Part shown: piece by piece, positions 41,359 through 51,065 of the stretch
How positions within the stretch are numbered: the first letter of the stretch is position 1
Layout of the letters: every line of letters starts with the position of its first letter
NCBI GenBank assembly: GCA_003388555.1
Contig: QQVD01000001.1
Location: 23,501-87,500, forward strand
Direction of reading: 5' to 3'
Length of the DNA: 64,000 nt
Source: Acidobacteriota bacterium
Lineage (GTDB): Bacteria; Acidobacteriota; Thermoanaerobaculia; Multivoradales; Multivoraceae
Position numbers and translations under genes: made by a program
Notes under the pieces: model-generated
Seen by the model: only the letters and a program-made list of their open reading frames with translations
What the model was told of the DNA's origin: nothing
Database searches by the model: none

Positions 41359-42768
41359 TCAGAGCACGTAGCGGCTGAGGTCGCGGTCCTCGACGATGTC
41401 GGCCAGGGTGCGCCTCACGTACGCGGTGTCCACCTCGACGTCGACTCCCTGCATCGACGGCGCTTCGAAGGACACCTCCTCGAGCAGTCGCTCGAGCAGG
41501 GTGGCGAGCCGCCTGGCTCCGATGTTCTCGGTCTGTGCATTGACCGTCACCGCGAGGCGGGCGATCTCGCGGATCGCCTCGTCGGTGAAGCTCAGCTGCA
41601 CCCCCTCGGTCTCGAGCAGCTGGCGGTACTGCCTGGTCAGCGCCGAGCGCGGCTCGGTGAGGATGCGCACGAAGTCGTCCTCGGTGAGTGCTCGCAGCTC
41701 GACCCGGATCGGAAAGCGGCCCTGGAGCTCCGGGATCATGTCCGACGGTTTGGCGACGTGGAAGGCGCCGGCGCCGATGAAGAGGATGTGATCAGTGCGC
41801 ACCGGACCGTGCTTGGTCGAGACCGTCGAGCCCTCGACGATCGGCAGCAGGTCGCGCTGCACGCCCTCGCGCGAGACGTCCGGGCCCTGCTGGCCGTCCC
41901 GGCCGCAGACCTTGTCGATCTCGTCGAGGAAGAGGATGCCGGTCTGCTCGACGCGGTGTCTGGCTTCGTCGGCGACCTGCTGGCGGTCGATCAGCTTCTC
42001 CGCCTCCTGGTGCTGCAGGATCTCGAGCGCCTCGGGCACCTTGACCTCGCGCTGCTGCTGCTTCTGGAACATGCCGGGCATCAGGTCGCGGAGGTTGAAG
42101 CCGATCTCCTCGATCCCCTGCGGCGTGATCATCTCGAAGGCAGGCTGCGAGCGCTCCTCGACCTGGATCTGCACCGTGCGGTGGTCGAGCGCCCCCGCCT
42201 CCAGCCGGGCGGCGAGCTTCTCGCGCGTCTCGAAGAGCGAACCGCCCGAGTTCTGGGCGGGCTGATCCTCGCCGCCCCCGGCGCCAGCACGCTCCGACCT
42301 CTGAGGCACCGGCAGCAGCAGGTCGAGCAGCCGCTCGCGCGCGGCCACCCTGGCCGCTTCCTGGACCTGCTCACGCCGCTCGGCGCGCACCAGCGCGATC
42401 GAGATCTCCATCAGGTCGCGGATCATCGACTCGACATCGCGTCCGACGTACCCGACCTCGGTGAACTTGCTCGCCTCGATCTTGAGGAAGGGCGCCCGGG
42501 TCAGCTTGGCGAGGCGGCGGGCGATCTCGGTCTTGCCGACGCCCGTCGGCCCGATCATCAGGATGTTCTTGGGCAGGATCTCCTCGGCGATCTCCGGCTC
42601 CAGCTGCTGGCGCCGCCAGCGGTTGCGCATCGCGATCGCGACCGCCCGCTTGGCGGCCTTCTGCCCGATCACGTGGCGGTCCAGCTCGGCGACGATCTGG
42701 CGCGGCGTCAGGTCCTCGACCAGCGACGTGGTCGCCTCGGTCGGCGGCGAGGTGAGCGAGGCGCTCAT
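41359..42768 (-). CDS. hslU: ATP-dependent protease ATPase subunit HslU (ClpY)
   Basis: AAA+ unfoldase that feeds substrates to HslV. The 469-aa protein has Walker A GPTGVGKT (residues 73-80), the pore loop GYVGRD, an intermediate (I) domain (about 120-250), Walker [10 protein letters not shown], sensor and arginine residues, and the C-terminal LSRYVL that docks into HslV. Its ATG overlaps the hslV stop (ATGA). Confidence 0.96.
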   Translation of the reverse strand: MSASLTSPPTEATTSLVEDLTPRQIVAELDRHVIGQKAAKRAVAIAMRNRWRRQQLEPEIAEEILPKNILMIGPTGVGKTEIARRLAKLTRAPFLKIEASKFTEVGYVGRDVESMIRDLMEISIALVRAERREQVQEAARVAARERLLDLLLPVPQRSERAGAGGGEDQPAQNSGGSLFETREKLAARLEAGALDHRTVQIQVEERSQPAFEMITPQGIEEIGFNLRDLMPGMFQKQQQREVKVPEALEILQHQEAEKLIDRQQVADEARHRVEQTGILFLDEIDKVCGRDGQQGPDVSREGVQRDLLPIVEGSTVSTKHGPVRTDHILFIGAGAFHVAKPSDMIPELQGRFPIRVELRALTEDDFVRILTEPRSALTRQYRQLLETEGVQLSFTDEAIREIARLAVTVNAQTENIGARRLATLLERLLEEVSFEAPSMQGVDVEVDTAYVRRTLADIVEDRDLSRYVL

Positions 42769-43343
42769 CGGTCGTCTTCCCCGCCGTCGCCCTTCGACAC
42801 CGCGAGGGTCTCGACCGAGAAGCGATCGTTGGTGTAGACGCAGAGGTCCGCCGCGATCTGCATCGCCCGCCTGGCCACTTCCTCGCTGCCCAGGTTGGTG
42901 TTCTCACGTAGCGCCCGCGCCGCCGCCAGGGCGAAGTTGCCTCCAGATCCGATCGCCAGGATGCCGTCGTCCGGCTCGAGCAGGTCGCCGTTGCCCATCA
43001 CCAGGAAGCTCCTCTCGCGGTCGGCGACGATCATCTGCGCCTCCAGGCGTCGCAACGCCCGGTCGGTGCGCCAGTCCATCGCAAGCTCGACGACGGCGCG
43101 CTGGAAGTTGCCCTGGTACTCCTCCAGCTTGGCCTCGAAGCGGGAGAAGAGGGCGAGGGCGTCGGCGCCGCCGCCGGCGAATCCGACCAGGACGCTGCCG
43201 CGCGCGGCGCGTTTGACTTTGGAGGCGGAGCGTTTGATCACCGTGTGGGAGGCGCCGTTGGTCACCTGTCCATCGGAGATCATGCACACCGTCTCGGCGT
43301 CGCGCACCAGGAGGATGGTGGTCGAGTGCAGTCGCATTCGCAT
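42765..43343 (-). CDS. hslV: ATP-dependent protease proteolytic subunit HslV (ClpQ)
   Basis: Threonine peptidase of the HslUV complex. The 192-aa protein has a short propeptide (MRMRLHS) before TTILLVR, so Thr8 would become the N-terminal nucleophile. It retains SDGQVT, KVKR and the IGSGGN motif. A two-residue insertion and Gly-to-Ser change around DGQ make this strand slightly divergent from E. coli HslV. It precedes hslU and follows xerC. Confidence 0.93.
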   Translation of the reverse strand: MRMRLHSTTILLVRDAETVCMISDGQVTNGASHTVIKRSASKVKRAARGSVLVGFAGGGADALALFSRFEAKLEEYQGNFQRAVVELAMDWRTDRALRRLEAQMIVADRERSFLVMGNGDLLEPDDGILAIGSGGNFALAAARALRENTNLGSEEVARRAMQIAADLCVYTNDRFSVETLAVSKGDGGEDDR

Positions 43344-43444
43344 CGGTCGATTCTACGTGGAGCCCTGCACGGAGATTCCGCTTCCACGGCCTCGTTGCCG
43401 CCCTTGGTTCGGTGGAGGTGTCGGTCGCGGGTTCGGCCGGGGGC

Positions 43445-44458
43445 TCAGCTCTCGCGCTCCGGCGCTTTGCCGCCGCGGGCCCGAGGGTGCGCCTGGCGGT
43501 AGGTGGCGAGGAGACGATCGACGTCGACGTGGGTGTAGCGCTGGGTGGTGCTCAGCGAGGCGTGCCCGAGCAGCTCCTGGATCGAGCGCAGGTCGGCGCC
43601 CGACTCGAGCAGGTGGGTGGCGAACGAGTGGCGCAGGGCGTGCGGGTGCACCCCGTGCTGCAGCGCCGCCCGCTCGGTCGCCTGATCGAGGATGCGGCGC
43701 ACCGAACGGTCGCTCAGTCGGCCGCCGCGGTGGTGGAGGAAAACGGGCTCGGACCGGGCGTCGGCTTCGCCTTCGCTTCGGCCCCGCACCTCTCCCCACC
43801 CGGCGAGCCACTGGCGCAGGGCTTCCTGGGCTGGCCTGCCGAAGGGCACCATGCGCTCCTTGCCGCCCTTGCCGAGCACCCGCAGGACACGTGCGTCGAG
43901 GTCGAGGTCGCGCCAGTCGAGGGAGACGACCTCGGAGACGCGCAGACCGCAGGCGTAGAGCAACTCGAGCAGCGCGCGGTCGCGTCTTCCAAGTGGTGGA
44001 TCGCGGTGCTCGCCAGCGGACTCGAGCAGGTCCTCGATCTCGCCGGGTCTGAGGTGCAGAGGGAGTCGTTCGGGAGTCTTCGGCGACGGGATCGCGGTCG
44101 CCGGATTGGCGGTCAGCACTCCCTCCCGCACGGCGTGACGCAGCAGAGTGCGGATCGCCGACAGGGCACGGGCGCGCGAGGTCGGCCCGCGCCCGGTTCG
44201 CCGCTGCTCGGCGAGGAAGGCGCGCACCGCGGCGGCGTCGACGCTGCCGACACGCGTCCCTCGTTCGCCCATCGACTCCTGCTGGAAGCGGCAAAACGAC
44301 TCCAGGTCGCGGCTGTAGGCCCGCAGGGTGTGGGGGGAGAGGGAGCGACCCTTCTCGAGATGCTGCAGGAAGTCGGCGATCAGCTCTCTCAGCTCGCTCG
44401 CCCCTTCACCCGCCGTGGAAGCGGTGCCGCCTTCACTCCCGCCGACAGGCCGGACCAT
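43445..44458 (-). CDS. xerC: tyrosine recombinase XerC/XerD-like
   Basis: Resolves chromosome dimers at dif. The 337-aa protein has a SAM-like N-terminal DNA-binding domain and a catalytic domain with Arg173 (CGLRVSE), Lys in GKGGKER, His273 and Arg276 (HALRHSFATHLL), His299 (LGHASLS) and Tyr308 (TQRYTH). ATG at 44458 directly follows the trmFO stop. Its place between trmFO and hslV matches codV of Firmicutes, so a housekeeping Xer role is likely rather than a mobile element. Confidence 0.94.
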   Translation of the reverse strand: MVRPVGGSEGGTASTAGEGASELRELIADFLQHLEKGRSLSPHTLRAYSRDLESFCRFQQESMGERGTRVGSVDAAAVRAFLAEQRRTGRGPTSRARALSAIRTLLRHAVREGVLTANPATAIPSPKTPERLPLHLRPGEIEDLLESAGEHRDPPLGRRDRALLELLYACGLRVSEVVSLDWRDLDLDARVLRVLGKGGKERMVPFGRPAQEALRQWLAGWGEVRGRSEGEADARSEPVFLHHRGGRLSDRSVRRILDQATERAALQHGVHPHALRHSFATHLLESGADLRSIQELLGHASLSTTQRYTHVDVDRLLATYRQAHPRARGGKAPERES

Positions 44459-45871
44459 TCAGCTCACCCGCTGCAGGGGCGGAGGCGAGAAGCGTCCGAT
44501 CCAGGCGCCGAGGGCCTCTTCGGCGCGCCGCACCTGTGCCGACCTTCGCTCACGTTTGCGCACCCTGCCGGGGAGCGGTTCGAAGAGGCCGTAGTTGATG
44601 TTCGCCGGTTGGAAACGCTCGGGATCCGACTCGGTGAGGTGGCGGGCCAGAGCGCCGAGGGCGGTGGTGTACGGCAGCGGCTCGAAGTCGCGGCCGGCGA
44701 GCTCGAAGGAGGTGTAGAGCGCGACCAGCAGACCGGTGGCCGCCGATTCGAGGTAGCCCTCGACTCCCGTGATCTGTCCCGCCAGTCGCAGGTGCGGGGC
44801 GCCGCGCAGTCGATAGCACCGGTCGAGGTGTCGCGGCGAGTTGACGAAGGTGTTGCGGTGCACCTGGCCGAGACGCACGAACTCGGCCCGCTCGAGACCC
44901 GGGATCATGCTCAGCACCCGCTTCTGGTCGCCCCAGCTCATGCGCGACTGGAAGCCGACCAGGTTGTACTGGCTGCGCGCCAGGTTCTCCTGCCGCAGCT
45001 GCACGATGGCGTGCGCCGGCACGCCGCTCGGAGGGGTCAGGCCGACCGGCTTCATCGGACCGAAGCGCAGGGTGTCCACGCCGCGCCGTGCCATCTCCTC
45101 GATCGGCAGGCAGCCCTCGAAGAAGAGATTGGCCTCGAAGTCGCGCAGCTCGACGACCCGGGCGGTGGTCAGCGCCTCGTAGAAGGCGAGGTACTGGCGC
45201 TCGTCCATCGGCGCGTTGAGGTAGTCGTCGCCGCCTCCCTTGCCGTAGCGGGAGCCGGCGAAGAGCTTGCTCATGTCGAGCGACTCTGCCTCGACGATAG
45301 GGGCGATGGCGTCGTAGAAGTAGAGCGACTCGTCGCCGAGTTGCTCCATCAGTGCCTTCGACAGCGCCTCCGAGGTCAGCGGACCGGTGGCGAGCACCGC
45401 CGCCGCGGCGGCGCCGGGGGCCGGCAGCGACTCGATCTCCCGGCGCACGATCCGGATGCGCGGTTCGGCCTCGAGGGTCGCGGTGACCTGGCGTGCGAAG
45501 CGCTCACGATCCACTGCCAGGGCGCTTCCCGCCGGTACGGCACTGGCTCTCGCGGCGGCGATGATGAGCGAGTCGAAGCGCTCCATCTCGCGCTTGAGCA
45601 GGCCGGCGGCGTGCTCGGGATCGTCCGATCGCAGCGAGTTGCTGCACACCAGCTCGGCGAAGTCGGGACCCTGATGCGCCGGCGTCGAGCGCTCCGGTCG
45701 CATCTCCCAGAGCTCGACCGGGACTCCACGCCGGGCCAGCTGGTAGGCACACTCGCTGCCGGCGAGGCCGGCTCCGACCACCACGACGTGATCCTCGCGG
45801 CTGGCGGCGGATCCCGCAGCGGTCTCGCGGCGAGTCTCGTCGACGTTCCTGCGATCGTTCTCGGAGGTCAC
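44459..45871 (-). CDS. trmFO: folate/FAD-dependent tRNA (uracil-54) methyltransferase TrmFO
   Basis: Makes ribothymidine 54 in tRNA using methylenetetrahydrofolate. The 470-aa protein has a disordered N-terminus of about 28 residues, then the FAD-binding VVVGAGLAGSECA, Cys76 in ELVCSNSLRSDD and the second functional Cys in FFEGCLPIEEMA. The family tail PANINYGLFEPL is present. GTG at 45871 with GAGG 6 nt upstream is the chosen start; the frame extends to 46225 but that would run into the topA promoter. Confidence 0.94.
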   Translation of the reverse strand: MTSENDRRNVDETRRETAAGSAASREDHVVVVGAGLAGSECAYQLARRGVPVELWEMRPERSTPAHQGPDFAELVCSNSLRSDDPEHAAGLLKREMERFDSLIIAAARASAVPAGSALAVDRERFARQVTATLEAEPRIRIVRREIESLPAPGAAAAAVLATGPLTSEALSKALMEQLGDESLYFYDAIAPIVEAESLDMSKLFAGSRYGKGGGDDYLNAPMDERQYLAFYEALTTARVVELRDFEANLFFEGCLPIEEMARRGVDTLRFGPMKPVGLTPPSGVPAHAIVQLRQENLARSQYNLVGFQSRMSWGDQKRVLSMIPGLERAEFVRLGQVHRNTFVNSPRHLDRCYRLRGAPHLRLAGQITGVEGYLESAATGLLVALYTSFELAGRDFEPLPYTTALGALARHLTESDPERFQPANINYGLFEPLPGRVRKRERRSAQVRRAEEALGAWIGRFSPPPLQRVS

Positions 45872-45895
45872 GGGAGCCTCTCGGGCCTTCGTCGA

Positions 45896-45915
45896 GCGCC
45901 GGCCTGGGCCGGCGC
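45896..45915. promoter_or_regulatory. 8-bp stem hairpin between trmFO and topA
   Basis: GCGCCGGC (45896-45903) pairs perfectly with GCCGGCGC (45908-45915) around a CTGG loop. It lies 25 bp upstream of the trmFO start on the minus strand and 75 bp before the topA -35 box. It could be a leader hairpin of trmFO or an operator. Confidence 0.4.
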
Positions 45916-45990
45916 GAGGTGTCGGTCGGGGCGGGTCGGTGTCTCTCCCGGCGCCGTGCACGCCTCGCCGGAGCGGCGACGCGGCGTCGG

Positions 45991-46019
45991 TTGACAAGCC
46001 GCAGCAAGCTTCGCATAAG
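45991..46019 (+). promoter_or_regulatory. sigma-70-type promoter of topA
   Basis: TTGACA (45991-45996) is followed after 17 bp by CATAAG (46014-46019). The predicted start point is near 46026, only a few bases before the topA ATG at 46029. Confidence 0.65.
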
Positions 46020-46028
46020 GTCGCGGCG

Positions 46029-48821
46029 ATGGGCAGCGCGAAGGAAAGCGTCAAGACGGATTCTGCGAAGGAGTCCGCGAAGGACCAGGGTGCGGCACGC
46101 AACGCACTGGTGATCGTCGAGTCGCCGGCCAAGGCCAAGACGATCTCCAGGTACCTCGGTCCCGGCTTCCGGGTCGAGAGCTCGATCGGCCACATCCGCG
46201 ACCTGCCGAGCAAGGCCGCCGACATCCCGGCGCGCTACAAGGGTGAGCCCTGGGCCCGTCTCGGCATCGACATCGAGCGCGACTTCGAGCCGCTCTACGT
46301 GGTGCCGGCCGACAAGAAGGCTCAGGTCAAGAAGCTCAAGCAGCTGCTCTCCAAGGCCGACGAGCTCTACCTGGCCACCGACGAGGATCGCGAGGGAGAG
46401 GCGATCGCCTGGCATCTGCGCGAGGTCCTCGACCCCAAGGTGCCGGTCAAGCGGATGGTCTTCGGGGAGATCACCAAGAGCGCCCTGCAACGCGCGCTCA
46501 GCGAGACGAGGCAGATCGACGAGCGGCTTGTCGACGCCCAGGAGGCGCGCCGACTGCTCGACCGGCTCTACGGCTACGAGGTCTCGCCCATCCTGTGGAA
46601 GAAGGTCAAGCCGCGCCTCTCCGCCGGTAGGGTCCAGTCGGTCGCCACCCGCCTGGTGGTCGAGCGGGAGCGCGCTCGCATGCGCTTCGTCGCCGCCAGC
46701 TACTGCAGCGTCAGCGGCACCTTCGAGAGCCGCGAGGGGGAAGCGGCGATTCCGGGCGGTCCCAGCACGTTCGAGGCCCGTCTGGTCGAGCTCGACGGCA
46801 GGCGCGTCGCCACCGGGCGCGACTTCGAGGAGACCACCGGAGAGCTCAGCGACCCGGACAAGGTGGCGGTGCTCGACGGTGCCGCGGCCGGCCGTCTGGT
46901 CGAGAGGCTCGAGGGCGGTGACTTCCGCGTCGACTCGGTGGTCGAGAAGCCGTTCACCCGCAAGCCGTACGCCCCGTTCATCACCTCCACCCTGCAGCAG
47001 GAGGCGGGGCGCAAGCTGCGTTTCGGCGCCCAGCGCGCCATGCGGGTGGCCCAGGGCCTCTACGAGAACGGATACATCACCTACATGCGCACCGACTCGA
47101 CGCAGCTGTCGGCCGAGGCGGTCGAGGCGGCGCGGCGCCAGGTCGCCGAGCGCTACGGTCGTGACTACCTGCCCGAGCAGCCGAGGGTCTACGCCAGCAA
47201 GAGCAAGAACGCCCAGGAGGCTCACGAGGCGATCCGCCCCGCGGGCGAGACGTTCCGCACGCCGCAGGAGCTCAAGGCAGAGCTCGACCGCGACGCGCTG
47301 GCGCTGTACGAGCTGATCTGGAAGCGGACGCTGGCCAGCCAGATGAAGGACGCCCGCGGCAAGACGACCAGCGTCCGGCTCTCCAGCAGCGCCGAGAACG
47401 CCGCGGCGGTCTTCTCGGCCTCGGGCCGGGTGCTCGAATTCCCGGGCTTCCTGCGTGTCTACGTCGAGGGCTCCGACGACCCTCGCGCCGAGCTCGAGGA
47501 CCAGGAGAAGCTGCTGCCGCCGCTGCGCGAGGGGCAGGCGGCCGTGGCGCGTTCGCTCGAGCAGCGCGAGCACACCACCCAGCCGCCGGCCCGCTTCACC
47601 GAGGCCAGCCTGGTCAAGGAGCTGGAGGAGCGCGGCATCGGCCGTCCTTCGACCTACGCCAGCATCATCCAGACGATCCAGGATCGCGGCTACGTGTGGC
47701 GCAAGGGGAGCGCCCTGGTGCCGACCTTCACGGCGTTCGCCGTCACCCGTCTGCTCGAGCAGCATCTCGGCGGTCTGGTGGATTTCGGATTCACCGCCCG
47801 GATGGAGGACGACCTCGACGAGATCGCCAGCGGCGAGCAGCAGGCGGTGCCCTACCTCGAGCGCTTCTACTTCGGCAAGAACGGCAAGGGCGGCGAGCCG
47901 CCGGACGCCGACCAGATCGACACCAGCCGCGCCAGCACCGGATTGAAGACCCTGATCGGGCTGGGATCGGACCACATCGACGCGCGCGAGATCTGCAGCA
48001 TCCCGCTCGGCTCGAATCGCGACGGCGAGCCGGTGGCGGTGCGGGTCGGGCGCTACGGCCCGTACGTGCAGGCGGGCGACAAGCCGGTGCGGGCGACGGT
48101 GCCGGAGGAGATCGCGCCCGACGAGCTCGGTCTCGAGGGTGCGCTCGAGCTGCTCGAGAAGGCGGCCCAGGGAGACGAGGAGCTCGGCCACGACCCGGAC
48201 ACCGGCCTGCCGGTGTTCGTCAAGACCGGCCGCTTCGGCGACTACGTGCAGCTCGGCGAGCCGGAGCTCGATGCCTCGGGCAAGGTCAAGCGCGGCACCA
48301 AACCGAAGATGGCCAGCCTCTGGCCGTCGATGGACCGCGGCTCCATCACCCTGGAGCAGGCGCTGAAGCTGCTCTCCTTCCCTCGCGAGGTCGGCCAGCA
48401 CCCGGAGAGCGGCGAGACCATCACCGCCCAGGACGGCCGCTTCGGCCCCTACCTGAAGATGGGCTCCGACAGCCGCAGCCTGCCGGACCACGAGAAGCTC
48501 GCCACCGTCACCCTCGACGAGGCGGTGAAGATCTTCGCCCAGCCCAAGGGGCGGCGCGGTCAGGCCCAGGCGCCTCTCGCCGAGCTCGGCAAGCACCCCG
48601 GCACCGAGCTCGATCTGGTGGTCAAGAACGGGCGCTTCGGGCCCTACGTCACCGACGGAGTGGTCAACGCCTCGCTGCCCAAGGGCAAGGACCCGAAGTC
48701 GTTGACCCTCGAGGAGGCGGTCGAGTTGATCGCGGCCCGCGAGCAGCGCATGCGCGACCAGGGCAAGGACCCGCGGGCCAAGAAGGCAGCGAAGAAGAAG
48801 CGCGGCGCCCGTCGCTCGTGA
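46029..48821 (+). CDS. topA: DNA topoisomerase I
   Basis: Relaxes negative supercoils. The 930-aa protein has a charged N-terminal extension (AKESVKTDSAKESAKD), the TOPRIM domain (VIVESPAKAKTI, ATDEDREGEAIAWHL), the catalytic Tyr352 in YITYMRTDST, and FTEASLVKELEERGIGRPSTYA. The C-terminus carries several GRxGPYV repeats (at about residues 672, 738, 800 and 870) instead of Cys4 zinc fingers, plus a Lys/Arg-rich tail. ATG at 46029 gives a natural N-terminus. It is transcribed opposite to dprA and trmFO, its usual co-directional neighbours. Confidence 0.97.
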   Translation: MGSAKESVKTDSAKESAKDQGAARNALVIVESPAKAKTISRYLGPGFRVESSIGHIRDLPSKAADIPARYKGEPWARLGIDIERDFEPLYVVPADKKAQVKKLKQLLSKADELYLATDEDREGEAIAWHLREVLDPKVPVKRMVFGEITKSALQRALSETRQIDERLVDAQEARRLLDRLYGYEVSPILWKKVKPRLSAGRVQSVATRLVVERERARMRFVAASYCSVSGTFESREGEAAIPGGPSTFEARLVELDGRRVATGRDFEETTGELSDPDKVAVLDGAAAGRLVERLEGGDFRVDSVVEKPFTRKPYAPFITSTLQQEAGRKLRFGAQRAMRVAQGLYENGYITYMRTDSTQLSAEAVEAARRQVAERYGRDYLPEQPRVYASKSKNAQEAHEAIRPAGETFRTPQELKAELDRDALALYELIWKRTLASQMKDARGKTTSVRLSSSAENAAAVFSASGRVLEFPGFLRVYVEGSDDPRAELEDQEKLLPPLREGQAAVARSLEQREHTTQPPARFTEASLVKELEERGIGRPSTYASIIQTIQDRGYVWRKGSALVPTFTAFAVTRLLEQHLGGLVDFGFTARMEDDLDEIASGEQQAVPYLERFYFGKNGKGGEPPDADQIDTSRASTGLKTLIGLGSDHIDAREICSIPLGSNRDGEPVAVRVGRYGPYVQAGDKPVRATVPEEIAPDELGLEGALELLEKAAQGDEELGHDPDTGLPVFVKTGRFGDYVQLGEPELDASGKVKRGTKPKMASLWPSMDRGSITLEQALKLLSFPREVGQHPESGETITAQDGRFGPYLKMGSDSRSLPDHEKLATVTLDEAVKIFAQPKGRRGQAQAPLAELGKHPGTELDLVVKNGRFGPYVTDGVVNASLPKGKDPKSLTLEEAVELIAAREQRMRDQGKDPRAKKAAKKKRGARRS

Positions 48822-48846
48822 CGCGCCGTCGGGTTTCCCGCCTCTC

Positions 48847-50109
48847 TCAGCGCACCACCGCGAAGCGGTCGCCACCGGCCCTGCGCACCAGGCCCTCGAG
48901 CTCGAGGGAGCCGAGGGTCGCCAGAACCTCCGCCACCGGTCGCCCGGTGCCTCTGGCCAGCTGCTCGGGGCTCCGGCTCTGCCCGGCCAGCAGCGCCAGC
49001 ACCCGCCTGGCGAGGGATTCGTGAGCCGCCGCCGGCGGATGAGCCCGTGGCGTCGTGTCATCGGTGCGGTCGGCCTCGCTCGCTCCCACCCGGTGCGGCG
49101 ATGCCGCATCGCGGTCGGCATGCTCCCCAGCGCGGCCGGCGGATTCTGCCTCGACTTCCGCGACGGCCTCCGCCACCGGATCGACGCCCAAGGTCTCGAG
49201 CAGGTCACGCGGTCGCAGCGCGACACCGGCGCCGTCGCGCAGCAGCAGGTTGGCGCCGCTCGAGCGTGCGTCGGTGAGGCGGCCCGGTACGGCCCAGACG
49301 TCGCGGCCCAGCTCGAGGGCGGCGTGGGCGGTCAGTAGCGAGCCGCTGCGGCGGCTCGCCTGCACCACCAGGGTCAGGTCGCCCAGCGCCGCGATCAGCC
49401 GGTTGCGCAGCGGGAAGTGCCAGCGCCTGGGCTCGCTGCCGCAGGGGAACTCTGTGATCACGGCGCCACGCCGCGCGATGTCGGCGGCGCAGCGGTGGTG
49501 GGTCGGATAGGGGACGTCGAGACCGCAGCCGAGCACCGCCGCGGTGTGACCGACCTCGATCGCCGCCCGATGACAGGCGAGGTCGACGCCGCGGGCGAAG
49601 CCCGAGACGATCAGGACCCCCGCCGCCGCCAGGTCGCCGGCGAATCCGCGGGCACACTCGAGGCCGTAGGGGTCGGCGTTGCGCGGCCCGACCAGAGCCG
49701 CAGCGGGTGGTCGCCAGAGAGCCTCGAGTTGGATTTCGCTGCGGGCGTACAGCAGGAGTGGAGGCTGGGATAGGTCGTTCAGGCGGATCGGATAGGCCGC
49801 GTCGCCAGGGATCAGTAGGTCGGCTGGCAGGTCGGCGACGCGCGCCAGCTCGGCCGGCACCAGATCCCGTATGCCGCGGGCGAGCTCACGACGGAGGGCG
49901 GCGGCGCGCCGGGGGGGCACGTCGAGCCAGCGCGAGATCTCGGCGTCGCACAGATCGTCGAAGCGGTCGAGCATCGGCTCCAGCCGCAGCTTGGTCGGCC
50001 ACGGGATCTGCCCGCTGAGCACCGCCGCCAGCCGGCGGGCGAGACGCTCGCCACGAGCTCCGGTGGTCGGTTGCCCCGATCGGCTCGTCTCGCTCCCCGC
50101 GGTCCGCAT
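48847..50109 (-). CDS. dprA: DNA processing protein DprA
   Basis: Binds incoming single-stranded DNA and loads RecA during transformation. The 420-aa protein has an N-terminal SAM-like region and a Rossmann-fold core with VSGFARGVDLACHRAAI, VLGCGLDVPYP, FPLRNRLIAALGDLTLVVQA and the SGSLLTAHAALELGR stretch. The C-terminal winged-helix domain is LARRVLALLAGQSRSPEQLA. ATG at 50109 has GGGAGAG 5 nt upstream. Its presence near a complete T4P alignment complex makes natural competence plausible. It converges with topA, 25 bp apart. Confidence 0.93.
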   Translation of the reverse strand: MRTAGSETSRSGQPTTGARGERLARRLAAVLSGQIPWPTKLRLEPMLDRFDDLCDAEISRWLDVPPRRAAALRRELARGIRDLVPAELARVADLPADLLIPGDAAYPIRLNDLSQPPLLLYARSEIQLEALWRPPAAALVGPRNADPYGLECARGFAGDLAAAGVLIVSGFARGVDLACHRAAIEVGHTAAVLGCGLDVPYPTHHRCAADIARRGAVITEFPCGSEPRRWHFPLRNRLIAALGDLTLVVQASRRSGSLLTAHAALELGRDVWAVPGRLTDARSSGANLLLRDGAGVALRPRDLLETLGVDPVAEAVAEVEAESAGRAGEHADRDAASPHRVGASEADRTDDTTPRAHPPAAAHESLARRVLALLAGQSRSPEQLARGTGRPVAEVLATLGSLELEGLVRRAGGDRFAVVR

Positions 50110-50585
50110 CGCTCTCCCTGGTCTGTCTTCCGAGTTCCTCGCCTCGGGCGCAGGTGGGTCTGTCCCGGCCCGGCACGCGACGCCGTCGCGGTGCGTTGCC
50201 GGTGGATCGTCATCCACTAGATCGCCGCCGTGAGCGGTCGACTGACGCGGCGGCGGGCGCCCCAGCCTCCCCGGGTCGTCTCGGTGGGCGGCCACGAGGC
50301 GACGCGGTGCTGCCTGCGCATCTGCTCCGCGGCGCCATCGGCCCAGCAGGGTGGCTCAAAACCGGAGGCGGTCGTTTGGGCGTACGTTGAGGATGCGGGA
50401 AGAGGAGTGCGAGCGTGATGAAACGTGAGAACGCCGATGTTGGATCTGTATACTGCCGGGCGCTGGCGTCGCCGCCTCTCGGGAGCCGCCTCCCCCGCGG
50501 CATGAGGGGCACGCCCCGAGCGCGACGAACCGATGTCCGTCGAGTCGGATCGGTCGCGTCGCGCACCCCCACGAGAGGAGCCCAG
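50110..50585 (+). other. 476-bp divergent region between dprA and the exported TPR gene
   Basis: Holds a promoter pointing right (50425-50454) and the leader of the TPR gene. No gene is recognised in the remainder. An open frame to 50295 on the minus strand continues dprA upstream of its likely start and appears non-coding. Confidence 0.5.
50425..50454 (+). promoter_or_regulatory. candidate promoter of the exported TPR/OMP unit
   Basis: GTGAGA (50425-50430, four of six to TTGACA) and TATACT (50449-50454, five of six to TATAAT) are 18 bp apart in a locally AT-rich stretch. The predicted leader is about 125 nt before the GTG at 50586. Confidence 0.5.
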
Positions 50586-51065
50586 GTGACCGCATTCGTT
50601 CGTCGTCTCGCCTTCGGACTGGCGCTGTGCTCGCTGCCTGCGGCAGCGCCGGCGCAGAGCACCGAGACGGCGAAGGCGCAGATGAAGTTCGGTACCGAGA
50701 TGGCGCAGCGGGGGCTCTGGAACGAGGCCCTGTTCCGCTTCGAGCGTGCTCTCGCCCTCGAACCGCAGCGGGCGGAGATCTACAACAACATCGCGGTCGC
50801 CTACGAAGCCCTGGGACTCTTCGACGAGGCCCTGGAGCACTATCGGCAGGGTCTGCGGATGTCGCCGGCCGACAAGGGCCTGAAGCGCAACTACGCGCGC
50901 TTCGTCGAGTTCTACCAGCGTTTCCGGCCCGACGGGGAGGACGCAGCCGGCGAGGAGGAGGGCGCCGAGGCCGCCGCCGACACGGCAGAATCGGGCGCGG
51001 CGCCGCCATCGGGTGCCGCCGCCGGCGACGAGGCGCTCAGCTCGCCACCCTCCGGGGGTCGCTAG
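50586..51065 (+). CDS. exported TPR protein
   Basis: 159-aa secreted protein of unknown function. It has a signal peptide (residues 1-24, cut near APAQS), then about three TPR hairpins (MKFGTEMAQRGLWNEALFRFERAL, split here as GTEMAQRGLWNEAL; AEIYNNIAVAYEALGLFDEALEHY) and a disordered acidic Ala/Glu/Gly-rich tail. GTG at 50586 has AGGAG 5 nt upstream. It is the first gene of the unit that ends with the peptidase-propeller-barrel protein. Confidence 0.8.
   Translation: MTAFVRRLAFGLALCSLPAAAPAQSTETAKAQMKFGTEMAQRGLWNEALFRFERALALEPQRAEIYNNIAVAYEALGLFDEALEHYRQGLRMSPADKGLKRNYARFVEFYQRFRPDGEDAAGEEEGAEAAADTAESGAAPPSGAAAGDEALSSPPSGGR

Noticed and set aside
43445..44458. Tyrosine recombinase as a sign of a mobile element
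   Set aside because: It sits in the housekeeping trmFO-xerC-hslVU order, and no attachment-site repeats or phage genes are nearby.
45504..49226. 1240-codon open frame antisense to topA
   Set aside because: Runs opposite an intact, highly conserved topA and is rich in Arg/Gly/Leu/Glu/His, as expected from the reverse of a GC-rich gene. No domain or ribosome site.
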